The notes under the pieces were generated by a model, which saw only the letters and a list, made by a program, of their open reading frames with translations, did not search any database and was not told the origin of the DNA. A stretch of 64,000 nucleotides of DNA from Prinsepia uniflora (lineage: Eukaryota; Streptophyta; Magnoliopsida; Rosales; Rosaceae): positions 18,389,674-18,453,673 of the forward strand of contig CM064875.1 in the NCBI GenBank assembly GCA_032719365.1. The letters run 5' to 3'. This document shows positions 32,816-43,877 of the stretch, piece after piece. Position numbers and translations under genes: made by a program. Each line of letters begins with the position of its first letter. Within the stretch, counting starts at the first letter, position 1.

Positions 32816-35800
32816 CTCAAATTTTGATAGTAATCAAGTCTTTGTGTCGAAGAATAGAGAAAAGAGCAAGTGTAAAGGTCCCAGTTGAAATTGTGGAATG
32901 AGTGCAAGCCGTTCGAGGACACAATTCAATGGAAGGTTTCATAATTGTAATCTCTATAGTCACATGATGAAGAATTGCAATATACTGAAGAATAACAAGA
33001 AAGATGGGAAATATGGCTCTACCCACCAAAAGAAAGAGGACACAAGCAATACCGCTACTACCATGTCCAGTCAAGTATGTGAGTTTTTATCTCTTGATGG
33101 TGAATGCCTATATCCTGATGAAGATAAAGATGTTTCATAGGTAGTTGATTCTGGAGCATCTTTTTATGCCATATCGCATTCGAAGTTCTTCACCACATAC
33201 AAAGCCGGAGAATTTGGGGAAGTGAAGATGGGTAATGATAGCTACTCCAAGATTTCAGGAATCGATGATATTTGCTTCGAGACCAATTTGGGAAAAAAGC
33301 TATTATTGAAATATGTAAGACATGTTCCTAGTTTACGTCCCAATCTAATGTTAACCGACATACGTGATTAACAAGGGTTCTATCATCATGGAGGTGATCA
33401 AAAGTAAAGGCTTACCAAGGGATCACTAGTGGTTGCTAGAGGGAATTTGTATTGCACCATCTACAAGACATATGGCAAGATTTTCAAAGGAGAGTTGAAT
33501 TTCGTGGACAATTCTTCTCCAAATCTATGGCACAAGAGGTTAGGCCACATGAGTGAGAAGAGATTGCAAGTTTTGGCAAAGAAGTCTCTTATTCCTTTTG
33601 CCAAAGGTATGTCACTAAACTCTTTTGATTTATATTTATATAGCAAGCAAAATCAAGTTAGTTTTTCTGGTTCCTTCATAAGAAAACAAAGTATATTAGA
33701 CCTAGTACATTCTGATATTTTTGGCCTTATGGAAGTTGAATACCTAAGCGGTAATAGATATTTTGTCACTTTTATTGATGATGCTTCATGAAAGGTTGGG
33801 GTTTATTTGTTGAAATGAAAAGGTCATTTTTTCCAAACCTTCAAGCAGTTCCATGCCATGGTGGAGAGGGAGACCGAGAAAGCCGTTAAACGTATCCGTA
33901 GTGACAATGACAGAGAGTACACTTTGAACGAGTTCAGAGATAATTGTTCGAAGTATGGCATTAGGAATGAGAAGACAATTCATATAACCCCAAAAAATAA
34001 TAACGTAGCTGAGAGGATGAATCACACCATTCTATAAAATTTCAGGTGCATTCTAAAGACAACCAATCTATCAAAACGCTTTTGAGCTGAAACTATGTCA
34101 GCCGCCTGTTACCTCATCAACTGATCACCAAGTGTATCATTGAACTCTGAGACTCTTGAAGGCGTACAAACCGGTAGAAGCACTTTATATTTACACTTGA
34201 GAGTGTTTGGGTGCAAAGCGTTTGCACATGTATCCAATGAGAAAAGATTGAAGATAGATGACAAAGGCACACTGTGCATCTTTCTCGGGTACGGTAATAA
34301 AGAAATGGAATACCGCATGTGGGATCCAAAGACCAACAAGTTATTTAGAAGCATAAATTTACACTTCCTTGAAGATCAAACCGTGGCAGATCTTGACAAG
34401 GAGATAGTTAAAAATGCAGGTAAGCTCACCTATAATTCATCACCGCTACAACAAGAACCTAGTGGCAGAGCTCAAGAGGTTGTACATGAAGATGTTCTTG
34501 ATAAGGCCGAAGCACGAGGTTCTGAGATAGTGTCTGAACCTGAAGACGATGATTAGGGGGAGTATAATCAGAGGGAGCCAAGCTAGGGGGAGCAGCAAGA
34601 GATTACCCAAGTACTAGTTCGTAAATCAAACAGAGTGCCAAAGTTAAATCCCAAGTTTCCTTTTTCACAGTATATTCTTGTGACTAGCGATAACTCGTAT
34701 TCCAGATACATTCTGTTGATTGGCGATAGAGAATTTGAAATTTTGAGGAGGCAAAGACTCATGCAGACAATGGCAAGTGGATGTTGGCAATGAAGTTTGA
34801 GATGGAGTCTTTATTGAAGAATGACACCTATAAGTTGGTGGAGCTTCCTAAAAGTAGAAAATCACTAAAAAATAAATGTGTGTTCAAGTTAAAGAGGGAC
34901 GATAATGATCAGTTGACAAAGTTTAAGGCTCACTTGGTTGTCAAGGGTTTTAGGCAGAATGGAGGAATTGATTTTAACGAGATATTCTCACAAGTGGTCA
35001 AGATGACTTCTATCCGAATTATTTTAGGCATGGTAGCCAGCATGGATCTTAAGGTGGAACAGTTGGATGTGAAGATAGCATTTCTGCATGGTGATTTGGA
35101 AGAGGAAATTTACACAGAGCAACTGGAAGGTTTTGAAGTTGAGGGAAAAGAGCACATGGTTTGTAAGTTGAAGAAAAGCTTGCACTGGCTAAAGCAAGCA
35201 CCAAGGCAGCAGTACAAGAAGTTGAACACATTCATGATGGGTCATGGATACAAGAGAACATATGTCGATCCATGTGTGTATATTCAGTTGTTTACTAGAG
35301 TTAACTTTATCATTTTATTGCTCTATGTTGATGATATGTTGATTGTGGGGTAAGATGTTGCTATTGATTCACAAGTTGAAATCAGATTTGTCAAATTCCT
35401 TTGATATGAAAGACTTAGGTCCAGCTAAGTAGATTTTGGGTATGAAGATTACTCGTGACAGGAAGGCGGAGAAGTTTTGGTTGTCACAGGAAGGTACGTT
35501 GAACGAGTGTTGAGAGGTTCAACATGAAAGAAGCTAAGCCAATGAACTATCCTCTAGGTAATTAATTCAAGTTAAGCAGAAGGTTATGCCTAACTACACA
35601 AGAGGAGAAGGAAAAGATGGCAAATATTCCCTACTCATTAGTTGTTGGTAGTCTTATATATGCTATGGTTTGCACTCGACTAGATATAGCATATGCAGTT
35701 AGTGTTGTTAGCAGGTATCTCTCTAATCTTGGTAGAGAGCATTGGGAACTAGTCAAGTGGATACTTAGATATTTAAGAGGCACTACAAAGTTGTGCTTGT

Positions 35801-36280
35801 GTTTTGGTGGATTAAAACCAGTTTTAGAAGGTTTCACGGATGCAGACTTAGTAGGAAACCTTAATGCTAGAAAATCCACTTCTGGTTACTTATTCACTTT
35901 TTCAGGAGGAGCTGTTTCGTGGCATTCCAAGTTACAAAAATGTGTTTCCTTACCCACCACTGAAGCTGAGTATATTACTGCAAATGAAGCAGGCAAGAAG
36001 ATGGTTTGGCTGCAGAGGTTCATTCAAGAGTTGGGTGTGAAGAAAGAAAGTTATGTGGTGCATTGTGATAGGTAGAATGTTATTCACTCAAGTAAAAATT
36101 CAGTGTACCATCCTCATACTAAGCACACCAATCTCTGTTATCATTGGATTCGAGATGTAGTACCAAAGAAGCTTTTCAGTTGAGGAAAATTCACACCAAC
36201 AAGAACACTTTAGATATGTTGACAAAAGTTGTTTTGCAATAAAAGTTGGAGTATTTCAGCAAATCTTTTGGAATGGACTT
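32816..36280 (+). pseudogene. Ty1/copia gag-pol remnant with multiple stops and frameshifts
   Basis: Recognisable pieces in order are a zinc knuckle-like FHNCNLYSHMMKNC near 32930 whose first cysteine is Phe, and the protease VVDSGASFYAISHSKFF near 33143, preceded by TAG. Next is integrase with LWHKRLGHMSEKRL near 33525 and GNRYFVTFIDDAS near 33760, ended by TGA; the CxxC of its zinc finger reads DLYLY. Reverse transcriptase is at 34781-35353 with VFKLKRD, QLDVKIAFLHGDLEEEIY and LLYVDDMLIVG, then a stop. RNase H is at 35617-36075 with SLIYAMVCTRLDIAYAVSVV and TTEAEYITANEA. At least five stops or frameshifts interrupt it, so it cannot encode a working polyprotein. Confidence 0.88.
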
Positions 36281-36313
36281 CATGTAGAAGCCACTTCGTT
36301 TTGACCTGGTTGG

Positions 36314-36328
36314 CTTGGAGGGGGAGAT
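36314..36328 (+). other. Polypurine tract of the copia element
   Basis: CTTGGAGGGGGAGAT directly precedes the LTR start TGTAAAATATCC. This is the expected position for second-strand priming, and the tract is almost all purine. Confidence 0.8.
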
Positions 36329-36911
36329 TGTAAAATATCCAGACCCAACATTAAAGTATATTCACAAAAAGTATTTTGGGCTTCCATAATTGGTTTTATC
36401 TAGGACATACTTGTGGTTCTAGATTAATCTTACAGTGGATGAACTCAAGATATATGTAGAAGGTTCATGAAGGAAGTAGGTGGAAGATTCATAAATGAAG
36501 TAGGTAGGTAGATGGAACATTAATGAAGACATCTAGATGGTTCCTCCTTGACCCATATAAGGAGAGATCATTTACTTGTTCCATCAATCACATCCAAGAG
36601 AAACATTTTCCTAGAAGTAGAGAGTAAAGAGTACCCACTCCAAGTTAAGAATATTGAGTGTTATAGTGTAGATAGTAAAACAAGTGTGTGTGAGAGAGAG
36701 TTTCCTTCAAGTGGTGTTCTTGATGTTGTGCATCTTTTTGCACCCTTAATTTCATTAGTAGAGGTTCTTGTCGTTGTTACTCCGTGGACATAGGCACCTT
36801 GCTAAACCACATTATATCTGGTGTTCTCTATTCCTTACTCTTTTGTTTCCTTGCATATTTATCATTTTTCTGGTTTGAGTTATTATTTCCAATCTACTAT
36901 TTTTCCCAACA
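36329..36911 (+). repeat. 3' LTR of the truncated copia element (583 bp)
   Basis: It starts TGTAAAATATCC and ends TTTCCCAACA, giving TG...CA ends. A TATA-like CCATATAAGGAG lies at about 36553. The right-hand flank is TTAGC. With the 5' LTR missing, the ends rest on the terminal dinucleotides and the polypurine tract. Confidence 0.8.
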
Positions 36912-37748
36912 TTAGCTACTCGATTTCATATATTTATTCAATTTAATTCAATACCTTTTCTTGAGTGCATTTATCTTCCCCCTCGTGTTTAGTTTTATGC
37001 AACTTACACTTTAATATCTCCTGTGTTGCACTAAGGTTCAAAATTATACCGAAATTCTTCAATTTTGCTTTTAACTACTATAATTGAACTCTTTAAAGCA
37101 TTTCAAATAGGCTCATTTGTTACAATCTCTATCTCGTTAATTGATGACATGTCTGATGCGGATCCATCCAAAAATGACTTTGTAGTTCAGTTTTAGGGCA
37201 ACGAAGTCGTTTTGCATCATTTTTCTACCAAAATATATAAAATGATGCAAAATAATCACTTTGCCCATTAACTGATGCGAAATGTCTACTTTGTTCCGTA
37301 ATCTCAATTTTAGTGTTGTTTTTTTAGTGGATTTCGTATGAAACACGTCATCAATTAACGAGAATGAGGATAAAAATTGTATCGAATGAGCTTTCATGAA
37401 ATCCTTTACAAAACAGTTCATAGTAATTGAATGAAAATTTAAAATCATTGAGATATAATTATGAAATTTTTGTAAAATACCGATGTTTTCTCTTCCCAAG
37501 TTATAATAATATGCACATGAAACCTCAATAATTCTTTCCGGAAAAAAAAAACCCCCTCAATAATTCTCATACACCGCACTGCACCACACCACACCACTGC
37601 AGTGTGGGGTCCCGATGCATCTCAAAGCCAGCCATTCTTCTTTTGTTTTCATAACTCCAACACCCAAGAATCTCTCTATCTCTCCCCCTTTCCTTCTATT
37701 TCACACGCACAAACACAAAGACAAACACATCTTCCTCAACATTCAACA
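36912..37748. other. Upstream region of the aspartic protease gene, with an inverted-repeat element
   Basis: This stretch is A/T-rich and non-coding. It holds an inverted-repeat element (37094-37408), and after that TTATAATAATATG near 37500 as a possible TATA region. A pyrimidine-rich leader at about 37670-37700 (CTCTCTATCTCTCCCCC) is typical of plant 5' untranslated regions. No other gene is seen. Confidence 0.5.
37094..37408. repeat. MITE-like inverted-repeat element, about 315 bp
   Basis: The arms 37094-37160 and 37335-37408 are imperfect inverted copies. The best block is CTCGTTAATTGATGACATG against the reverse of CACGTCATCAATTAACGAG. Both outer ends pair around TAAAG...CTTTA. No convincing target duplication or family is recognised. 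It lies about 340 bp upstream of the protease start codon. Confidence 0.55.
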
Positions 37749-39706
37749 ATGGTGGAGGCAAATCAGCTTTTTTTGCAACTTGCATTGTTGTCTCTGGTTC
37801 TTCATCATCTCTGCTGCTATGCAAATACGGTTCAGGGTTTGAAGAACAATGAGAAGGGCAATATGATCCTCCATCTGCAACACTTTCGCTGGAGGCACCA
37901 TGGTTATGGTGATGCTGATGTTGATGGTAGAGCCACAAGAACCACTGTTTGCCTCTCTCAGAAATCAAGTGAGCGTGTTTATATAAATAATCAAGCTACT
38001 CATTGCTCTATTCTCTTCAACTTTCTTTATTTTCCTACTTCAATATTTCTCATTAAAAGCAATTATCCAAAAAATTAGCTACTTTTACTTTTTTGGTTTC
38101 CGTTTGATTATGTTTTGCTTGCTTTGTTATTATGTAAAAAGTCTTATTGCTATGCTCCTATTACCGCGCAGTTGTATTTTTCTCGACTGTATAGTAAGTA
38201 ATCTTACATTCAACATGGCGAAATTGTTTTTTACGTCTATAATCTCTAGAGGAAACTAATTTTACATACATGTAATCTCCATCCACTAGTGAATAAATAT
38301 AGTGAATAAATCTAGTATCCCTAGCGTTATTCAGAATAATCCGTAGGACAGTAACATCTACTGCAGCTTCACGACACAAACAATTTTATTATTAAATTTT
38401 GAATTGGAGTGGTCATTTATTTCGTTTATATATAGGAAGAGAAAAAGGAGTAACAATAATGGAAATGAAACACAGAGATCACTGCTCAGGAAAGACTGTA
38501 ACGTGGAACAAAAAGCAACAGAAACGTTTATTTTTGGATGATCTTCGTGTCCGCTCGCTACAATCCCGGTTCAAGAACCCGGTTTCTAGCAGCATAAAAG
38601 ATATATCAGAAGCTCAAATCCCATTGATTTCTGGTGTAAGGCTAGAAACCCTAAATTACATTGTAACTGTGGAATTGGGAGGCAGAAATATGACACTGAT
38701 TGTTGACACAGGGAGTGACTTGACTTGGGTCCAATGCTTGCCTTGCAAGTTATGCTACAATCAACAAGAGCCTCTATTCAACCCTTCTGCATCAGTTTCA
38801 TACAGATCAGTTTTATGCAATTCGACGACTTGTAAAGCGCTCCAGTTTGACACCGGCAATGCAGGAATATGTGGAAGCAGTCCAACAAGCTGTAACTATG
38901 CCGTCAACTATAGTGATGGCTCTTACACACGCGGGAAGCTAGGTAATGACCGGCTCAGCCTTGGAGCTACACCTGTGAACAATTTTGTGTTTGGCTGTGG
39001 GAGGAACAATAAGGGTTTGTTTGGAGGAGCCTCAGGTCTAATGGGATTGGGAAGGAGTGAGAGTGTTTCGGTTGTTTCTCAAACTTCTGGCTTGTTTGGT
39101 GGAGTGTTTTCGTATTGCTTACCTACAACTGAAGACGCGGCTTCAGGGTCATTGGTTTTCGGCAGTGATGCTTCAGTTTACAAGAACTCCACTCCTATTT
39201 CTTACACTAGAATGGTTCCAAATCCACAACTATCCACCTTCTATTTCCTAAACCTAACCGGTATAAGTGTTGGAGGAGTGCCTGTACAAGCTCAAAGTTC
39301 TGGAAATGGTGGGATTCTGATTGATTCTGGGACAGTCATCTCAAGGCTAGCTCCTTCAGTTTACAAGGCTGTCAAGCAAGAATTTTTGAACCAATTTTCC
39401 GGGTACCCTACAGCACCGGGTTTTTCAATCTTGGACACTTGCTTCAACCTTAGTGCATATCAAGAAGTGAACATTCCTACCTTAAAGATGCACTTTGAGG
39501 GAGACGCTGAAATAAATGTTAATGTAACTGGGGTGTTTTACCTAGTGAAGACTGATGCATCACAGGTCTGCTTGGCTCTTGCAAGTCTTTCGTACGAAGA
39601 TGAGATTGCTATCATTGGGAACTACCAGCAGAAAAACCAAAGGGTTATATACAACACTAAAGAGTCTAAGCTGGGATTTGCACAAGAATCATGCAGCTTC
39701 ATATGA
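37749..39706 (+). CDS. Pepsin-like (A1) aspartic protease, nepenthesin-type, two exons
   Basis: The model is exon 1 at 37749-37968 and exon 2 at 38436-39706, with an intron from GTGAGC to ATATAG in phase 1. It predicts 496 residues. The N-terminus (FLQLALLSLVLHHLCCYA) is a hydrophobic secretion signal. A basic prosegment with HRDHCSG follows. The two catalytic aspartates are in VDTGSDLTWVQC (about D164) and ILIDSGTVISRL (about D370), and the flap region has VNYSDGSYTRG. Many paired cysteines and the C-terminal LGFAQESCSF fit plant atypical aspartic proteases of the secretory pathway, related to the At5g10770 group. It should cleave proteins in an acidic compartment or the apoplast. The downstream ATG frame alone would miss the signal peptide, which is why exon 1 was added. 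The substrate is unknown. All key residues are present, so it looks functional. Confidence 0.92.
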
Positions 39707-39898
39707 GCTGGAATTTTCAAAGGAGTTAGGTATTTTCCCCCCAACATACTCTTCAAAGTAGCGCCAAGCATCCGTTGGCACAAAAGCTTCAACAAATAGT
39801 TCTTAGATGTATAAATATTTATTGTTAAAATTGGGACAAGGTATAGAATATATGACTGCATGCGCAAGCCATCTGCTGTTTCTGAGATCCTGTTATGT

Positions 39899-39904
39899 AA
39901 TAAA
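39899..39904 (+). terminator. Possible polyadenylation signal of the protease gene
   Basis: AATAAA lies 193 bp after the stop codon, a usual distance for plant 3' untranslated regions. Plant signals are loose, so this is tentative. No gene is visible from 39707 to 40449, which should hold the 3' ends of the two convergent genes. Confidence 0.4.
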
Positions 39905-40449
39905 ACGACGCACACCAGACAGCCGAGGCAGGAAGACTTTAAACTGTATATTATTTTTCTGTATGATCTGTTTCGATGCAAACATATAGTTCATTAAATG
40001 GAAAAAAAAATTCTTGCAAAGGATTTCTTTAACATAAATCGTGAAAACAATGAAAAGTCGTTTCACTTGTTTCGAAAGTACATTTCTAAAGGACCAACTG
40101 CTTTATTACAAGAAAAACATATAAAAACAAAGAGGAGTTCGTGGAATACTTGAAGCAATAAGAAAAAAAGGGTCTGTTTTGCATACCTGCAGAACGGTGA
40201 GCTATAGTTTGGAATCTGAATCTCAGACCAGAGAGCTATCAAGCTCGTCCCGTGTGCAAACAAAATCAACTCCAGCTTGAGGATGCATACAGAATCTTGT
40301 AGATGAATGACTGTAAACTACCAAGCTCGTCCCATGTGCATTCTCATAGCACTGGAGCCTTCAAAAATGGGGATTCCAAAATTTTGAATAACTGTCTCTC
40401 CTGTATCTCCAAACCGGCAATAGACTCTTCCTTACATCCCAGTTTCTGA

Positions 40450-43315
40450 TCAAGGGTCATTGGCAAGAGAGTCCATTTCAAGAGTTTCATACTCACATAT
40501 ATCATTACGTTTTTTTGTCCTCGACATCTCTGATGGAAGAATGGATAAGTTGGGATCACTTCTTGGTATTAAGAAAAGAAGCGCAATAGGAACGATTCTC
40601 AACAAACTGCGGATCAAAATGGCCATCCAAAGGTTTTCAAACTGTGTTCGTGTGATGTTCAAGATGTGGAGTAAGAGTCCTCCAGCCCAAGTAGATGAGA
40701 GAATCCCAACATGATCAATCGACATAAGCAAAGCAAAGAAAGTGCCTTCTATACCTGCCGGACAGAGTTTGGAACTGAGTACCAGAATAGGCATCCACTT
40801 AACACGCCCAATCAACTGAGTAATGGCTTCATCAATGACAACAAAAAAATAGTCTGGCAAACCAAATTTCAAATTTATACGCAAGACCAGTATCAAGTCT
40901 AGCAATCCTGATGCACCATATAACAACTGAGCCCAGAAAAGTACATCCCTGAAAGGGTAATTTTTTAAGAAGTTCTGGTAGAGAAGGACCCCCGAAAGTG
41001 ATCCAATAGCACCAATAGAGAATATGGATCCAACAACCTCCTGTGAGAGGCGCATTCTTCCATTTAGGGACATCATCGGACCCAACAACTTCGAAATACA
41101 AGAAATGCAATGGACTTAAAGGTTACCTTGGAGAAAGATGGACCTTCGTTTGCATCAGTATACCAGTAAAACATTCCTTCACGAATATTCAAGGCCAAAG
41201 CAAGTGACAAATACATATACAAACACGGCCTCCAAACGCTGCTGCATTTCAGTGTTGTCAACATAGCCTTGACAGCATCCAGAAACTTTTCCCTCACCTA
41301 AATTAAAATCTTGGCATGAGCACTAGAGAAGAAGGAATTAGAAAGGTACGCCAAAAAAGAATGGTAATCTCACCTTTCTATAAGAAGAGTTGTGCACATG
41401 AGATTCTCTATGCATTATCCCAACCAAAATGACCAGCCCCGGAGGGATGCTGAGCAACCCAAACACACCCTGTCGTAGAAGTAGAAAACTTGCAAATTCA
41501 GAAAATATAAGATTTAATTCAGATCATGTTTGATGTATGAAATACTAGGCTTAAAGAAACTATCTCTAATGATCAGATTTCAACTTGACAGGTTGCTCAA
41601 ATCCGGGTACAAATCAAAATTGTCTAAGTCTAGCATATGACGAGGTTTTCACATCTGTTCGTTGAGGACTGATGAGAATTATATCATTTTCACATTAGTG
41701 AATCCAAAACCCTTTGGAAGCTCACTTGAAATCAGACAGGCATTCATAGACATGCCCAAAAAAAAGTAAAAAAATAAGCGAAATTTGACTCTTAAAAGCT
41801 TGAGCAATGAGCTGATCTTTTCACATGTTTGTAAACAATTTCAAAGGTTTATAGTTCAAAAGTATAAGGAGAAGAAAACCTTAGGCCCCACTAGGTGAAC
41901 AAGAAACCCACTAATTGAAAATCCGACCAGTGCCCCAATTGAAGAGGACAATCCACATAAGCTTTGCATGTCACCTGCAAGAGATGGATGACTTATACTG
42001 TTTTGTGTAACACAGGCATCAATTGTTACATCGGCTATTGCTGCTCCAGCACTCCCCACCATCAAACACAACAAGGAAATAGAGAGATCCAATTTCTTGT
42101 CTAGTGATAGCACAAGCATGGAGATCACTCCAAGTAAACCTGGAAAGGAAAATGGGAAAGAAACATTAGGGAACAGCCTTCTGGATTCAGCTAATGTTTT
42201 TCTTTTAAACCCGGGTCATACTTACCAAATCATACAAAGTGAATTTCATGTTATACATGTTAAATTAGAAATACAACCGAATTGCATGGAAATTTTAGCA
42301 GAAAAGCTAAGCAACATCAGATTACAGAGACCTATAGCCAATGGAAGTCAGCAGCGCCAAGGGACATGGAATTTCAAAAACAAGCCCAATATTACAATAC
42401 AATTCATGTCATCATAAACTTATGAACGGGATGAATTATTATTATTGTTAAAAGAATTAATTTCTTTTACTATTAAGCCTGCGTGCTTGACTACTGAAGA
42501 GGTAATTAAAGATAAATCCAAACAAAAACGTTATAGCAGTTATAACGAAGCCTACGAAAAGAAATCACTATTATTTAGGTTTGGAAAGGTAGCATATCTA
42601 ACCTCAACTCAACACATTTTTTTCCAATTTAGTTACCCCATTTGCTAAATCTAAACACAAAGCTTCCAAACTAAATCGATTTAAGGTTGAGTGTTTTTTC
42701 TATTCTCTGCTCCAGAACTAATCGAAAACTACAAAATTTTCAATAACAGATTATTTACCTATCAGGCATGCTACATGGCCTTAAAATAGGCAACAAGAAA
42801 TTGGAAGCAACACATTCATATATGTGCCCCTAATTCAATTTAAAGTTCTGGACATAAAATGAAGCAGTTCAAATCATATAAACTCAGATTCCAAGCAACA
42901 CATGCATAAAAAAGAGATGAGTTGGTATCATTTTACCAGCAAAAACAAAGTAGGGTTTTCTGCGGTACCCAAGAATTGGAAGAGTATCAGTGAGAAGACC
43001 CCAAAGAGGCTTAACAATCCATGGAATTTGAATGATGCCACCATACACTTGTGCCTCAGAAGGCTGCACTTTCTGATCATCTTTGAAATAATACTGTACA
43101 CTAATTCTGATCAGTCCAATACCCAAACCCTGACTGATTCCATACACAATCACCACACCCATCACAAAACTCCAATGCAACTCACCGCTCAGCATCTTGA
43201 ACCAATTTATGGGTGCCCATAGGAAATCCCAGATACCCTTTAATGGGATTTTCTGCTTTTCGTTTTCAGACCCAAGGTGAAGACTTTGTTTTTCCTCCTC
43301 TGCTTCCATTTCCAT
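40450..43315 (-). CDS. Folate-biopterin transporter family membrane protein, five exons
   Basis: Five exons on the minus strand (43315-42937, 42139-41880, 41469-41374, 41297-41127, 41040-40450) join in frame across GT-AG introns and predict 498 residues, the usual size for the family. It opens MEMEAEEEKQSLHLG with an acidic cytosolic tail. Then come hydrophobic segments typical of a 12-span major-facilitator carrier. Recognisable blocks are GIGLIRISVQYYFKDDQKVQPSEAQ split over WSFVMGVV and VYGGIIQIPWIVKPLWGLLTD, then DVTIDACVTQNS, LALNIREGMFYWYTDANEGPSF, and SKLCPAGIEGTFFALLMSID. Relatives move folates, pterins or similar compounds; plant paralogues differ, so the substrate is not certain. 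The C-terminal tail is polar (SRTKKRNDICEYETLEM). It is transcribed towards the protease gene, with stops 744 bp apart. All splice sites are canonical and there is no sign of decay. Confidence 0.93.
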
Positions 43316-43877
43316 GCTCTACTTTTGCGGTAGACTTTGAGAGAAATGAAAGACACCCAACTGAGAAATCTTGGTCTTCTGAGGTGGGTTTGTCAAATTG
43401 GTTGAAATTTGTTCAGGGATTATCCAAATTTTCTCAGGTTGCATTTGGTTGACTTTGGGTTTGACTTTAACTTTGTCTGGGCAAGTGGAAAATGAGCTAC
43501 TACCCTACTACATAGGAGATCAAGAGAGATCCAAGACAAGATTTGCCCCATTAAAGATGGATCAGTGTGATTCGTTGTTTCTCATGTACTTAGATAATTA
43601 TAAGGGAGAAAAAAACACAAAATGTATATAATGGCAAGGCGAATAGTTAAGAGAATTTTATATACATATATGATATCTATTTTTAAGTACATTAGTAATT
43701 AAATATTCAATATTAATACGGTGAGAAGATATATATTAATAAGGATGGTCACGAATATATTAAAACTGCTAATCGAGCTATTTAAAATTATTATTTATCG
43801 AGCGATTTAAATTTGATCGGATAAAAGTCAAACACTTTGAAAACCTAAACCACTCCATTGGTAATGGTTTGGATTTG
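43316..43877 (-). promoter_or_regulatory. Upstream region of the transporter gene
   Basis: These 560 bases separate the start codon from the solo LTR at 43878. The first part is probably the 5' untranslated leader. From about 43600 the sequence is A/T-rich with TATACATATATGATATC-like runs. No specific promoter motif can be fixed. The LTR insertion therefore lies within about 0.6 kb of the coding start and could influence expression. Confidence 0.4.

Larger units (their letters stand above)
32680..36911 (+). mobile_element. 5'-truncated Ty1/copia element (Tork/TNT1-like), decayed
   Basis: The order gag knuckle, protease, integrase, reverse transcriptase, RNase H, polypurine tract, LTR on the plus strand defines a copia element. 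The 5' LTR, primer site and most of gag are missing: the sequence begins directly after the LTR end at 32679. The 3' LTR (36329-36911) is complete. The GAG-pre-integrase and RNase H sequences resemble the TNT1/Tork lineage. No target duplication can be tested because the left end is lost. Confidence 0.88.

Noticed and set aside
33461..33646. Minus-strand open frames across the truncated copia element
   Set aside because: They are antisense shadows of recognisable integrase and reverse transcriptase.
38399..39706. Aspartic protease as a single-exon gene starting at 38399
   Set aside because: That frame lacks a signal peptide and starts in intron sequence; a GT-AG intron joins it in frame to an upstream exon with a signal peptide.
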